NCBI GenBank assembly: GCA_019459145.1
Contig: JAIBEK010000059.1
Span: 1-64,000 of the forward strand
DNA: 64,000 nt
Reading direction: 5' to 3'
Source: Arenimonas sp.
GTDB lineage: Bacteria > Pseudomonadota > Alphaproteobacteria > Rhizobiales > Rhizobiaceae
The notes beneath the pieces are model-generated. The model ran no database searches. It saw nothing but the letters and a program-made list of their open reading frames with translations, and was not told the origin of the DNA. The position numbers were made by a program, and so were the translations under genes. Positions 18,213 to 26,488 of the stretch are shown here, piece by piece (the stretch's first letter is position 1; every line of letters starts with the position of its first letter).

Positions 18213-18301
18213 GCTCAGAATTCTCCTGCCTCGTGTTTCGTGACGGCAGGATTAAAGCATAGCGCGGCGAAGGAAAAGCGCAGCAGGCCGGGCAGCGGTT
18301 C

Positions 18302-18568
18302 TCACAGGCCGGAAACTTTCAGCAGATAGGCGATCAGATCGGCGCGCATGGCCGGATCGGGTGCCTTGTGGTCGGCGAGCAAGGCGTCGAGATAGGCCGT
18401 TTTTGCCGCCGCATCATCGCCGGCGATGAATGGGAGGATACGCTCGACGCTGCGGTGGCAGCGGGCGCAGGCCTGCGCATAGGCGGCTTCGCCGGCGACG
18501 GGATCGCCCGCGGCCTTAGCCTCGCTGGCAAGACAGAGCAGGAGGGCGAAAGACATGGCGCGGATCAT
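18302..18568 (-). CDS. Small periplasmic c-type cytochrome
   Basis: 88 residues with a signal peptide (ending SEAKA) and one haem-attachment motif CARCH near residue 34. A distal Met ligand could come from the C-terminal MRADLIAYLL region. Short single-haem cytochromes of this kind shuttle electrons in the periplasm; no partner oxidase is nearby. Confidence 0.82.
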   Translation of the reverse strand: MIRAMSFALLLCLASEAKAAGDPVAGEAAYAQACARCHRSVERILPFIAGDDAAAKTAYLDALLADHKAPDPAMRADLIAYLLKVSGL

Positions 18569-18651
18569 GGGGAACCTATGATGAAGCGAGACGGGGCCGG
18601 CTCAGGCCTGCCCCGGTAGTTTCTCATCAAATCACCAGCGCGGCAATCGGT

Positions 18652-19461
18652 TCAGCCTTTCAGGCGTGCGATCACCAGGTGGCCAGGAGACGGGTTTCCG
18701 TCCTGCATGCGCACGTTGATATCGGAGATCTCGACGATCTCGAAGCCGGTCGAGGCAAGCCGCTCACGGATATAGGCTTCCGAATGCAGGTAACGCTGGT
18801 GCGGGCCGACGGCATAGGTCCGTGTGTCCGAAGGATCGAGTGTTTCCGAGGAGAAGATGAAGAGGCCGCTGGCGACCATGTTTTCGGCGGCGCCGAAGAA
18901 CAGCGGCTCGAGCGCGCCGAGATAGGGCAGAACGTCGGTCGCGGTGATTAGGTCGAAGGCCTCCTCGTCATTGTCCTCGAGGAAATCCTCGACCTCGGCG
19001 ACATAGAGCGTCTCGTAGAGGTCCTTCTCGTGGGCGAGTTCGACCATTTTTTCCGAAATGTCGATGCCGGTAATGTCGTCCACCATGTCGCGCAGGGTGC
19101 CACCGGTAAGACCCGTGCCACAGCCGAGGTCGAGCATGCGCTTGAACGGCCCGAGTTCGAGCGCCTGCAGGCGCTGGCGCACCATGGCCGGCACGGCATA
19201 GCCGAGCTGCTCGACGAGAATGTCCTCGAAGGCTTCGGCATGCTGGTCGAACAGGGTTTCGACATAGGCGTCCGGCGCCTTCGGCGGGGCCTCGCCGCGG
19301 CCGAGCGAGGCGATCCGCACCGATGCGCCGCCATGGTCCTCCGGGTCGATCGCCAGGACTTCCTCATAGGCCTTGACGGCGGCGTCGATGTCGCCGGCCT
19401 TTTCAAGCGCTAGCGCCCGGTTGTAGGCTTCCGCCAATGCGTCTTCGTCGATCTTGGCCAT
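18652..19461 (-). CDS. TPR-containing SAM-dependent methyltransferase
   Basis: 269 residues: a short N-terminal TPR (about 5-40, YNRALALEKAGDIDAAVKAY) and a class I methyltransferase domain with motif I LDLGCGTGLTGG and ITGIDISEKMVELA. Homologues are annotated as TPR-repeat methyltransferases with unknown substrate. The start at 19461 is where the TPR begins; the frame runs on to 19662 without support. Confidence 0.85.
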   Translation of the reverse strand: MAKIDEDALAEAYNRALALEKAGDIDAAVKAYEEVLAIDPEDHGGASVRIASLGRGEAPPKAPDAYVETLFDQHAEAFEDILVEQLGYAVPAMVRQRLQALELGPFKRMLDLGCGTGLTGGTLRDMVDDITGIDISEKMVELAHEKDLYETLYVAEVEDFLEDNDEEAFDLITATDVLPYLGALEPLFFGAAENMVASGLFIFSSETLDPSDTRTYAVGPHQRYLHSEAYIRERLASTGFEIVEISDINVRMQDGNPSPGHLVIARLKG

Positions 19462-19622
19462 GGGGGGACTCCGGTCGTTGCGCGCCGACATCCGGCGCCC
19501 GTTTGGCCAGCGTCTAATGGGTCTTCCGGGTTTTGGCAATGCGTGGCAAGGGGAACAGGGCCTTGCCCGGCCTCGTTTGCCGCTGTAACCACGACCATTG
19601 GCAAGAGCGATCGGACCACGAC

Positions 19623-20345
19623 ATGGCAGATCAACACGACACTGTCCCGGTAACGGGACCATCGCACGGGACGGCTCCCGCCCTGCCGGCGACTTCGGCC
19701 GAAAAGGCCAACATGATCATCCACTACTATCGCGGCGAGATCGGCCGGATGACGAGTTGGCGCGATCGGATCGACCGCACCTCGAATTGGGCGATGACCG
19801 TGGTGGCGGGTTTGCTGTCGGTGTCGCTTTCGACCCCGAACTCGCATCACAGCGTGGTGCTGTTCGCCATGCTGATGATTTCGCTGTTCCTGATGATCGA
19901 GGCGCGCCGCTACCGTTTCTTCGATGTCTATCGGGCGCGCGTGCGTCAACTCGAGCGCTATTATTTCTCCCAGGCGCTCAATCCCCAGGCCGAACTCAAT
20001 CCGGACTGGGCCGGCGCGATTGCCAAGAGCCTGCGAAATCCCTGCTTCCTGATGAGTTTCCGCGAGGCCTTGTTCCGTCGCATTCGTCGGAACTATGTCT
20101 GGATGTATCTGATCCTCCTGCTGGCCTGGGGTTTGAAGATCTCCAGCCCCCAACTGCTTCCGGACGAACCCTCGGTCGAGTTCATCCATTCCTTCGGCGA
20201 ACTGGTGGCCAATGCGACGCTCGGACCGCTGCCAGGCTGGCTGGTGATTGCCGCCGTCGGCATCCTGCATGTTGCCGTGGTCTTTTCAGCGTTGTATCGC
20301 GAGCCCGATGACGGCGAGTTCGCCCATGGCGAGGTGCATGTCTGA
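19623..20345 (+). CDS. DUF2270 integral membrane protein
   Basis: 240 residues. Four hydrophobic segments flank the conserved cytoplasmic stretch MIEARRYRFFDVYRARVR typical of DUF2270. A disordered N-terminus of about 30 residues precedes them. Function unknown. It diverges from the methyltransferase gene across 161 bases and converges on usg with a 14-base gap. Confidence 0.85.
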   Translation: MADQHDTVPVTGPSHGTAPALPATSAEKANMIIHYYRGEIGRMTSWRDRIDRTSNWAMTVVAGLLSVSLSTPNSHHSVVLFAMLMISLFLMIEARRYRFFDVYRARVRQLERYYFSQALNPQAELNPDWAGAIAKSLRNPCFLMSFREALFRRIRRNYVWMYLILLLAWGLKISSPQLLPDEPSVEFIHSFGELVANATLGPLPGWLVIAAVGILHVAVVFSALYREPDDGEFAHGEVHV

Positions 20346-20359
20346 CCGTCTGACAGGTC

Positions 20360-20629
20360 TCAGTGGAGGATGAACTCACCCTTCAGGGCCCGCCACTCAT
20401 GGGCCGCTATCATCTGCTTGTGCACGTAGCGCACCGAATGCAGCGGTCCGTCCAGCTTCTCCTGCCAGAATTTGAGAAAGCCCTTCATCTCGGGGAAATC
20501 GGGGGCCAGATCATAGTGCTGCCAGACATAGGATTGCAGCAGTGTCGGGTGGTCGGGCAGGCGGTAGAGGATTTGCGCCGTCGTCAGGCCATAGCCCTTC
20601 AGCATCAGTTCCATTTCGTGGTTCATCAC
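20360..20629 (-). CDS. usg: Usg family protein
   Basis: 89 residues matching the Usg family (LMLKGYGLTTAQILYRLPDH and LQSYVWQHYDLAPDFPEM). Usg was first named for a gene upstream of a trp gene cluster, but its role is unknown. A TTAA-N7-TTAAC element lies about 115 bases upstream of the start, a possible CtrA-type site. Confidence 0.87.
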   Translation of the reverse strand: MMNHEMELMLKGYGLTTAQILYRLPDHPTLLQSYVWQHYDLAPDFPEMKGFLKFWQEKLDGPLHSVRYVHKQMIAAHEWRALKGEFILH

Positions 20630-20741
20630 AACCTCGTCTTCGTTCCCTTATCCAGAGGACCGGAGCCGGCGGTGTTCCGCTTCGGCGGATCGGTCGGGCG
20701 ACCCGAAAGGCCGGCCTGTCTGAAATGGAAACATCGCAAGG

Positions 20742-20757
20742 TTAAGTGAAGCTTAAC
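20742..20757 (-). promoter_or_regulatory. CtrA-like box (TTAA-N7-TTAA) upstream of usg
   Basis: TTAAGTGAAGCTTAAC fits the alphaproteobacterial CtrA consensus TTAA-N7-TTAA(C) exactly, and is also the hairpin GTTAAG-TGAAG-CTTAAC. It lies 113-128 bases upstream of usg on the minus strand. By-eye match only; the element could equally be an RNA stem at the end of the permease operon. Confidence 0.4.
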
Positions 20758-20797
20758 GGCGCCTCGGCGCGGTCGATTTTTCCTTTTGGAACCAGTG

Positions 20798-20831
20798 GCT
20801 TGGCAGCGTCTTTCGACGAGTGCTGCCAAGC
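20798..20831 (-). terminator. Stem-loop after the amino acid permease operon
   Basis: GCTTGGCAGC and GCTGCCAAGC form a perfect 10-bp stem 14-47 bases after the permease stop. On the minus strand it is not followed by a T run, so termination may be inefficient or Rho-assisted, or the stem may protect the transcript end. Confidence 0.5.
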
Positions 20832-20844
20832 TTTTGCGTCGCGC

Positions 20845-21675
20845 CTAGCGCTTGAGATGGCGCGTCAGTCGGGCTTCCATCGCCGCCCAGATATGGCGCA
20901 TGGCCTCGACGATCGACAGATAGAAGATCGCTGCCCAGAGATAGGCCTGGTAATCGAAGGTGCGCGAGAAGGTGTAGCGGGTCTGGCCCATCAGGTCGAG
21001 CACGGTGACCACCGCGACGACAGCCGAGGCCTTGATCATCAGGATGATCTCGTTGCCATAGGGCCTGAGCGCCACGATCAGCGCCTGCGGCAGGATGATC
21101 TTGCGGAAGGTGACGAAGGGGCTCAGCCCGAGCGAGTTGGCACCCTCGGTCTGGCCGCGCGGCACGCTCTGGATCGCCCCGCGCAGGATCTCCGCCTGAT
21201 AGGCGGCGGTGTTGAGCGTCATCGACAGAAGCGCGCAATACCAGGCCTCGCGGAAGAACCACCACAGGCCGATAGCCTCGATCTGTGGCCGGAACGAGCC
21301 GAGGCCGTAATAGATCATGTAGATCTGGGCGAGCAGTGGCGTGCCGCGGAACAGGTAGACATAGGCATAGGAGATCACGTTCAGCACGCGGTTCTTCGAC
21401 ATGCGGGCAAAGGCGATCGGAACGGACAGCAGGGCGCCGACGGCGATGCCGACCACCACAAGCGTCATCGTCACCCAGAGACCGGACAGGTAGCGCGGGC
21501 CATATTTGACGAACTTGTCGGTGTCCCAGTTGCTGACCATCATATAGGCCAGCGCCAGGCCGAGCAGGGCCCATAGCGCCAGACCGAAAAGGCCGATGAT
21601 GCGCGAGCCGCTGATCGGCGGCTTGTAGAGCGGCGGGGCCGGGCGCGCCGGAATGAGTTGCGTGGCATAGCTCAT
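20845..21675 (-). CDS. Polar amino acid ABC transporter permease
   Basis: 276 residues with the His/Glu/Gln/Arg/opine permease fold: about five to six transmembrane helices and the EAA loop (EILRGAIQSVPRGQTEGANSLGLSPFVTF). Inner-membrane half of an importer with the next two genes. It starts inside the end of the partner permease gene (4-base overlap). The start at 21675 is chosen for this coupling; the frame is open to 21882. Confidence 0.9.
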   Translation of the reverse strand: MSYATQLIPARPAPPLYKPPISGSRIIGLFGLALWALLGLALAYMMVSNWDTDKFVKYGPRYLSGLWVTMTLVVVGIAVGALLSVPIAFARMSKNRVLNVISYAYVYLFRGTPLLAQIYMIYYGLGSFRPQIEAIGLWWFFREAWYCALLSMTLNTAAYQAEILRGAIQSVPRGQTEGANSLGLSPFVTFRKIILPQALIVALRPYGNEIILMIKASAVVAVVTVLDLMGQTRYTFSRTFDYQAYLWAAIFYLSIVEAMRHIWAAMEARLTRHLKR

Positions 21676-22475
21676 CGGCGGCCTCCGGCGCGGTTGCTCC
21701 AGCGGTCGATCGCACTGATGCCGATGGAAGACAGCATGGCAAGGGCGAGGAAGAGGGCGCAGGCCAGCAGATAAAAGAAGAATGGTTCCTTGCTGACCTT
21801 GGCCGCGATGCCGGTCTGGCGCAGGATGTCGGACAGGCCGATGACGGAGACCAGCGCGGTATCCTTCAACAGGTTCATCCACAGGTTTCCAAGGCCGGGC
21901 AGGGCGATGCGGATCAGTTGCGGCAGGATGATCAGCCGCATGGTTCTGGCGCGATGGAAGCCGAGCGCGTCGCCGGCTTCATACTGGCCCTTGGGAATGG
22001 CGCGGAAGGCCGACAGCAACACTTCCGAGCAATAGGAGGAGAAGACGACCGACAGCGCGATCATGCCGGCGACGAAGGCGTTGATCTCGATCCTTTGTTC
22101 ATTGCCGAACCAGGCGAGGATCGACTGGATGCCCATCTGGACACCGTAATAGACGATGAACAGGGTCAACAACTCCGGCAGGCCGCGAAAGATCGTCGTG
22201 TAGATGCCGCCGGCAAGACGCAGGGTCTTTTCCTCCGACTGCATCGCCAGCGCCACGAGAAAGCCGAGCAGAAGGCCGATCGGAAGCGTTGCGAGGGACA
22301 GGGTGATGGTGACCTTGACGCCGAAGGCGATCTCGTCGCCCCAACCGGACGCGCCGCAAGCGACGATCGAAGAACTGCCGAACAGAGTGAAGAGGCCGGC
22401 CGGTCCGCACAGCGGATCGAAGGCATATTGAAACCAGGCCCAGAACGACCCGAGCGCGGAAAACAATCCGCTCAT
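21672..22475 (-). CDS. Polar amino acid ABC transporter permease
   Basis: 267 residues, second permease of the His/Glu/Gln/Arg family, with the EAA loop EVLLSAFRAIPKGQYEAGDALG. It forms a heterodimer with the downstream-encoded permease. Neither gene nor its neighbours encode the ATPase, so that subunit must come from elsewhere in the genome. Confidence 0.9.
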   Translation of the reverse strand: MSGLFSALGSFWAWFQYAFDPLCGPAGLFTLFGSSSIVACGASGWGDEIAFGVKVTITLSLATLPIGLLLGFLVALAMQSEEKTLRLAGGIYTTIFRGLPELLTLFIVYYGVQMGIQSILAWFGNEQRIEINAFVAGMIALSVVFSSYCSEVLLSAFRAIPKGQYEAGDALGFHRARTMRLIILPQLIRIALPGLGNLWMNLLKDTALVSVIGLSDILRQTGIAAKVSKEPFFFYLLACALFLALAMLSSIGISAIDRWSNRAGGRR

Positions 22476-22534
22476 GCTGAACTTCCCCTCTGCGGTTCGA
22501 GCCGCAAATTATTGTCGTTTGTTGTCAAACAGAA

Positions 22535-22561
22535 ATGGCGGAAGTTCAAGCCTTCCGCCAT
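22535..22561 (-). terminator. Hairpin between binding-protein and permease genes
   Basis: ATGGCGGAAG and CTTCCGCCAT form a perfect 10-bp stem with a 7-base loop, followed on the minus strand by TTTCTGTTTG. It sits 22 bases after the binding-protein stop. A partial terminator here would give more binding protein than permease, as is usual in such operons. Confidence 0.7.
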
Positions 22562-22583
22562 CCGAGGCTCAGATATTCAACGC

Positions 22584-23360
22584 TTACTCGCCGTAAACGT
22601 CGAAATCGAAATGCTTGTCGTTGATTTCCTTGTACTTGCCGTTGGCGCGGATCGCCTTGATTGCAGCGCTGAACTTGTCGGCAAGCGCGGTTTCGCCCTT
22701 GCGGACGGCAATGCCGGCGCCCGGGCCGTGGATTTCGATGTCGGGGGTGAGCGCCGTCAGGATCTTGCAGCAGGCGCCGGCGTCCGACTTGACCCATTCC
22801 GACAGGACGACGACGTCGTCGATAACGGCGTCAACGCGGCCGCCTTCGAGGTCGAGCTTGTATTCGTCCGTGGTCGGATAGAGCTTGAGTTCGGAATCGG
22901 CGAAGGCCTTTTCAGCGAAGTTGGCGTGGGTCGTGGACGACTGGGCGCCAAGAGTCTTGCCCTTCAGGCCGGCGACGTCGGTAATCGGCGAATCCTTCGG
23001 CACGGCGATCGCCGGTCCGGTGTTGTAGTACTTGTCGCTGAAGTCGACCTTTTCCTTGCGTTCCGGGGTGATCGACATGGAAGCGATGATGGCGTCGAAC
23101 TTCTTCGCCTGCAGCGCCGGAATGATGCCATCCCAATCCTGGGTGACGAATTCGCAGGTCACCTTCATTTCATCGCAAAGGGCCTTGGCGATGTCGATGT
23201 CGAAGCCGACGAGCGTGCCGTCCGATTCGAGGTTGTTGAAGGGCGGGTAGGCGCCCTCGGTGCCGATGATCAACTTTTCGCCTTCGGCCATTGCGGCGCC
23301 GGCAAAAAGCGACAGGGCGGCAATCGAAGCTGCGGCGAAGAAACGTGTCGAAATACGCAT
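22584..23360 (-). CDS. Polar amino acid ABC transporter substrate-binding protein
   Basis: 258 residues with signal peptide cut near AMA (residue 25). Family 3 solute-binding features: GTEGAYPPFNN, VGFDIDIAKALCDEM, DAIIASMSITPERKEKVDFS. This resembles the lysine/arginine/ornithine/octopine/nopaline group. Periplasmic receptor of the importer whose permeases follow. Confidence 0.9.
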   Translation of the reverse strand: MRISTRFFAAASIAALSLFAGAAMAEGEKLIIGTEGAYPPFNNLESDGTLVGFDIDIAKALCDEMKVTCEFVTQDWDGIIPALQAKKFDAIIASMSITPERKEKVDFSDKYYNTGPAIAVPKDSPITDVAGLKGKTLGAQSSTTHANFAEKAFADSELKLYPTTDEYKLDLEGGRVDAVIDDVVVLSEWVKSDAGACCKILTALTPDIEIHGPGAGIAVRKGETALADKFSAAIKAIRANGKYKEINDKHFDFDVYGE

Positions 23361-23723
23361 GAGATCCTCTCTGTTGGTCGTTCGCGCGGTTGTTATCGGT
23401 CCTGCGCTGAACAGGGTAGCGCGGCACTGCGTGCCGGACTGGGAGCGATATTCCTACTCTTTTTCAGGGAAAATCAACTGCAAAGACGCGCGGCGGAGAA
23501 AAATTGTACGGTTGAGCAACAGTGGCGCGTGGTGATTGCCGGCCAAATTTCGAGAAAAGCATCGACGACGACGAAACTTTTTCGTTCAGCCGAGGTTAAT
23601 TGGCGGACACCTAGGTTCTGCCCGATCGGACCGGGAGAATCGGGCGGCCTTATAAATGTCGCCTCACCGGTGCTCCTTCAAACACTTCCCGCGTGGTAAC
23701 ACGCTCCGCCCAAGGAAACGCTT
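23361..23723. other. 363-base divergent intergenic region
   Basis: Contains the promoters for the binding-protein gene (minus) and the OmpA-family gene (plus). Two stems are visible: ACGAAA-CTT-TTTCGT at 23571-23585 and GCCCGAT...ATCGGGC at 23620-23645, the latter just ahead of a TATAAAT that could be a -10 element. No gene seen. Confidence 0.5.
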
Positions 23724-25880
23724 ATGAATCTGAGATCGAGACTGTTCGCCACCGTCGCAGCACCCGTTCTGTCGGCCGCCGTCATGGTTGACCCGGTAGC
23801 GGCTGCCACCATGATGCGCTCACAGCAAGCCGTCTCGCCGGTGTCTAGCCGCATGCTCGACGTCATCGAGGTTGCCCAGGCCGCCGTGACCTGCAGCGAC
23901 GGCAGCCAGGCCGCGGACCAGGCGAGTTGCGATGCGATAGACGCGCAGCGTGCAGCCGAGCAGCAGCAGGCCGAGGAAGCCCAGAAGGCCGCCGAGCAGC
24001 AGGCTGCCGAGGAAGCTCAAAAGGCCGCCGATCAGCAGGCCGCCGAGGAAGCCCAGAAGGCCGCCGAACAGCAGGCCGCCGAGGAAGCGCAGAAGGCTGC
24101 CGAGCAGCAGGCTGCCGAGGAGGCGCAGAAGGCTGCCGAACAGCAGGCTGCGGATGAGTCCCAGAAGGCTGACCAGCAACCGGCGGTGGAAGCCGTGACG
24201 TGCGCCGATGGCTCGCAGGCGGCATCCGCCGATGCGTGCCCTCCGGGCGAACAGTCGCCTACGGAGCGACCGGTGCCCGCCGAGGACGCGCCGGCCGAAG
24301 AGGCGCCGGCGAAGCAAGCCCCAGCGGAGGAGCCGGCCCCGGCTGAAGAACCCGCGACCGCGCCTGCGGCTCCGTCCAACGAGGCGGCACCTGTCGATCA
24401 GGCGCCGGCCGAAGAGGCGCCCCAGACCGAAACCGCTCCGGCCAAACAGCCGACGGAGAGCCCGCTCTCCAATGACGAAATGAAGCCCGCGCAGGACGAA
24501 ACGCAGGGCGAGGCCCCGGCGGGGCCGAACGATCAGTCGACCGTCGAACCGGCGCCGGACCAGCAGCCTGTCGGTGAACAGGTTCTCGTTCCCGCGGTCG
24601 AAGCGCCGGAGGATGCGCCGGTGGCCGAGATCGTCGACGAGCGCAGCGCGGAAGACAAGCAGCAGATCGCCGATGATCCGTCGAAGACCGCCGAGACCGT
24701 GGTCCTGCCGGTCGACAATGGCGGAGCCGTTCTCGACAGCGACAAGGATGCCGACAACAGCGGCGGCGCCGAAACACGTGATGCGCGCACCGTACTTCGT
24801 GAGGAAACGCCGGTGGTTGCCGCCCCGGTAAGCGATGCCGAGGCCCAGGGCGAGGCGCCGAAATTCGAGCCGCAGGTGATGGAAGCGATCATCGAGGAGA
24901 AGGGCAAGGCGAGGGACGCCGCCCCCGTCTTCGAGGTGCCGACGTCGGTCACGAACGTGACAAACGTCACGAATGTCACGAACAACGTCACCAATGTCAC
25001 CACCAACGTGAATCAGGTGAACGAGGTTCGGGTGATCGAGGAAGTCGACAACCGGACGATCATCAATGTCGGTAACCTGGAAGTGGTGCGCAACAACGAC
25101 CGGTCGCGCCTGCGCTATGACGAGGAGCAGACTTTCTACGAGGATCTGTCGCGTGGCCGGATGCGCGAGACCATCGAGCGCAATGACGGTTCGCGGCTGG
25201 TGACGGTCTATAACCGCTACGGCGACATCATCCTGCGCTCGCGCTTCACCGCGGGTGGCGACGAATATGTGTTGTTCTACGCCCCGGAAGCCGACCGCGA
25301 GGAGCCGCATGTCTATGTCGACGTTGGCTACAGCCTGCCGCCGATGCGGCTGACGATTCCGGTCCAGGACTATATCGTCACCACGTCCAATGCGCCGGAT
25401 CGCGACTATTACGACTTCCTCGCCCAGCCGCCGGTCGAGCGTGTCGAACGCGTCTATTCGATCGAAGAGGTGAAGTCGTCGGCCCGTCTGCGTGACAAGG
25501 TCCGCCGCATCGACCTCGATACGATCACCTTCCCGTCGGGTTCGGCAGAGGTGCCGCTGGCCCAGGCCAAGACCCTGCGCAAGGTCGCCGCGGCGATGGA
25601 GCAGGTGCTGGAGAAGGATCCGGGCGAGACCTTCCTGATCGAGGGTCACACGGATGCCGTCGGTTCCGACCGGTCGAACCTGGTTCTGTCGGACCAGCGC
25701 GCCGAGACGGTCGCCAACCTGCTGACCGAGGTCTACGGTATTCCGCCGGAAAACCTCTCGGTTCAGGGCTATGGCGAACGCTATCTGAAGATCCGCACCG
25801 CCGAAGACGAACAGCAGAACCGCCGCGTCGCCATCCGTCGCGTCACCTCGCTCGTTCGTCCTGCGACCGCGGCCAACTGA
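23724..25880 (+). CDS. Repeat-rich OmpA-family cell-envelope protein
   Basis: 718 residues. Order: signal peptide (about 1-28); Cys motif VTCSDGSQA (55-63) with C69; Glu/Gln/Ala coiled-coil repeats (78-150); a second Cys motif VTCADGSQA (158-166) with C172; a long Pro/Ala/Glu-rich linker (173-400); a TNV/VTN array (408-430); a conserved central region (about 435-585); and a C-terminal OmpA domain (597-708) with EGHTDAVGS (D644) and R659, the residues that bind peptidoglycan. It is likely a periplasmic or outer-membrane protein bridging to the cell wall through a long flexible stalk. No N-terminal beta-barrel is visible. Single-gene unit with a strong terminator. Confidence 0.85.
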   Translation: MNLRSRLFATVAAPVLSAAVMVDPVAAATMMRSQQAVSPVSSRMLDVIEVAQAAVTCSDGSQAADQASCDAIDAQRAAEQQQAEEAQKAAEQQAAEEAQKAADQQAAEEAQKAAEQQAAEEAQKAAEQQAAEEAQKAAEQQAADESQKADQQPAVEAVTCADGSQAASADACPPGEQSPTERPVPAEDAPAEEAPAKQAPAEEPAPAEEPATAPAAPSNEAAPVDQAPAEEAPQTETAPAKQPTESPLSNDEMKPAQDETQGEAPAGPNDQSTVEPAPDQQPVGEQVLVPAVEAPEDAPVAEIVDERSAEDKQQIADDPSKTAETVVLPVDNGGAVLDSDKDADNSGGAETRDARTVLREETPVVAAPVSDAEAQGEAPKFEPQVMEAIIEEKGKARDAAPVFEVPTSVTNVTNVTNVTNNVTNVTTNVNQVNEVRVIEEVDNRTIINVGNLEVVRNNDRSRLRYDEEQTFYEDLSRGRMRETIERNDGSRLVTVYNRYGDIILRSRFTAGGDEYVLFYAPEADREEPHVYVDVGYSLPPMRLTIPVQDYIVTTSNAPDRDYYDFLAQPPVERVERVYSIEEVKSSARLRDKVRRIDLDTITFPSGSAEVPLAQAKTLRKVAAAMEQVLEKDPGETFLIEGHTDAVGSDRSNLVLSDQRAETVANLLTEVYGIPPENLSVQGYGERYLKIRTAEDEQQNRRVAIRRVTSLVRPATAAN
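23960..24173 (+). repeat. Coding tandem repeat, EEAQKAAEQQA units
   Basis: About six near-identical 33-base units encode (A)EEAQKAA(E/D)QQA in residues 80-150 of the OmpA-family protein. Units differ mainly at third positions, showing selection on the peptide as well as recent duplication. The peptide should form a charged coiled coil. Confidence 0.85.
24945..25013 (+). repeat. Coding TNV/VTN short repeat
   Basis: Residues 408-430 repeat TNV with small insertions (TNVTNVTNVTNNVTNV then TTNVNQ). The codons alternate AAC/AAT and GTC/GTG. It may form a beta-helix-like or extended strand before the conserved central region. Confidence 0.75.
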
Positions 25881-25914
25881 CGGCCGCAAGGTCAAGACGG
25901 ACGTGGGAAATGAC

Positions 25915-25950
25915 GAGGCCGCCGGAGATGATCCGGCGGCCTCTTTGCGT
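25915..25950 (+). terminator. Strong intrinsic terminator after the OmpA-family gene
   Basis: GAGGCCGCCGGA and TCCGGCGGCCTC form a perfect 12-bp stem with loop GATGA, followed by TTTGCGTTTT. Lies 35 bases after the stop and just before the convergent mobB end. Confidence 0.85.
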
Positions 25951-25963
25951 TTTCCTTGCCCCT

Positions 25964-26488
25964 TCAGTCGGTCAGAGCCGGCAGTTTGACGATATCGGTG
26001 ATAAAGTCGGCGATTGCCGTGGTGTCGTCGAGATTAAAGACCGGGAGAGCCGAGCCGTCGACCGGATGATCGGCGGCGATGGCGACGATGTGCGGATCGT
26101 TCGGCGCCAGCGGTTCGCGGCTCTTCGCCTCCAGCCGCCGTGCCTCGATCTTCGCCACGGGCTCGCGCTTGTAGCCTTCGATCAGCACCAGATCGCAGGG
26201 CCCGAGCCGGGCCAGAATGTCCTCAAAGCTCGGCTCGTCGGCTCCGCGCAGTTCGTGCATGATGGCGTAGCGGGTGCCCGAGACAAGCGCCACCTCGTGC
26301 GCGCCCGCCTCGCGATGGCGGTAGCTGTCGGCGCCGACCTTGTCGATGTCGAAATCATGATGGGCATGCTTGATCGTCGATATGCGATAGCCGCGCCGGG
26401 TGAATTCGGCGACGAGCCGGACGGCAAGGCCGGTCTTGCCGGAGTTCTTCCAGCCGGAAATGCCAAAGATGCGGGGTCTGCTGGTCAT
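25964..26488 (-). CDS. mobB: Molybdopterin-guanine dinucleotide biosynthesis adaptor protein
   Basis: 174 residues with P-loop GWKNSGKTGLA at 12-22 and the MobB marks HAHHDFDIDK and LVLIEGYK. MobB binds GTP and assists MobA in adding GMP to molybdopterin. Overlaps mobA by 4 bases (ATGA), so the pair is translationally coupled. Confidence 0.92.
   Translation of the reverse strand: MTSRPRIFGISGWKNSGKTGLAVRLVAEFTRRGYRISTIKHAHHDFDIDKVGADSYRHREAGAHEVALVSGTRYAIMHELRGADEPSFEDILARLGPCDLVLIEGYKREPVAKIEARRLEAKSREPLAPNDPHIVAIAADHPVDGSALPVFNLDDTTAIADFITDIVKLPALTD

Noticed and set aside
23960..24173. Direct repeats resembling a CRISPR array
   Set aside because: Repeats are 33-base in-frame coding units without unique spacers.
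23820..25895. Long 691-codon minus-strand open frame antisense to the OmpA-family gene
   Set aside because: It is the reverse frame of a GC-rich, repeat-rich gene; its Arg/Leu/Gly-heavy composition is typical of antisense, and the + strand gene has a signal peptide, OmpA domain and terminator.
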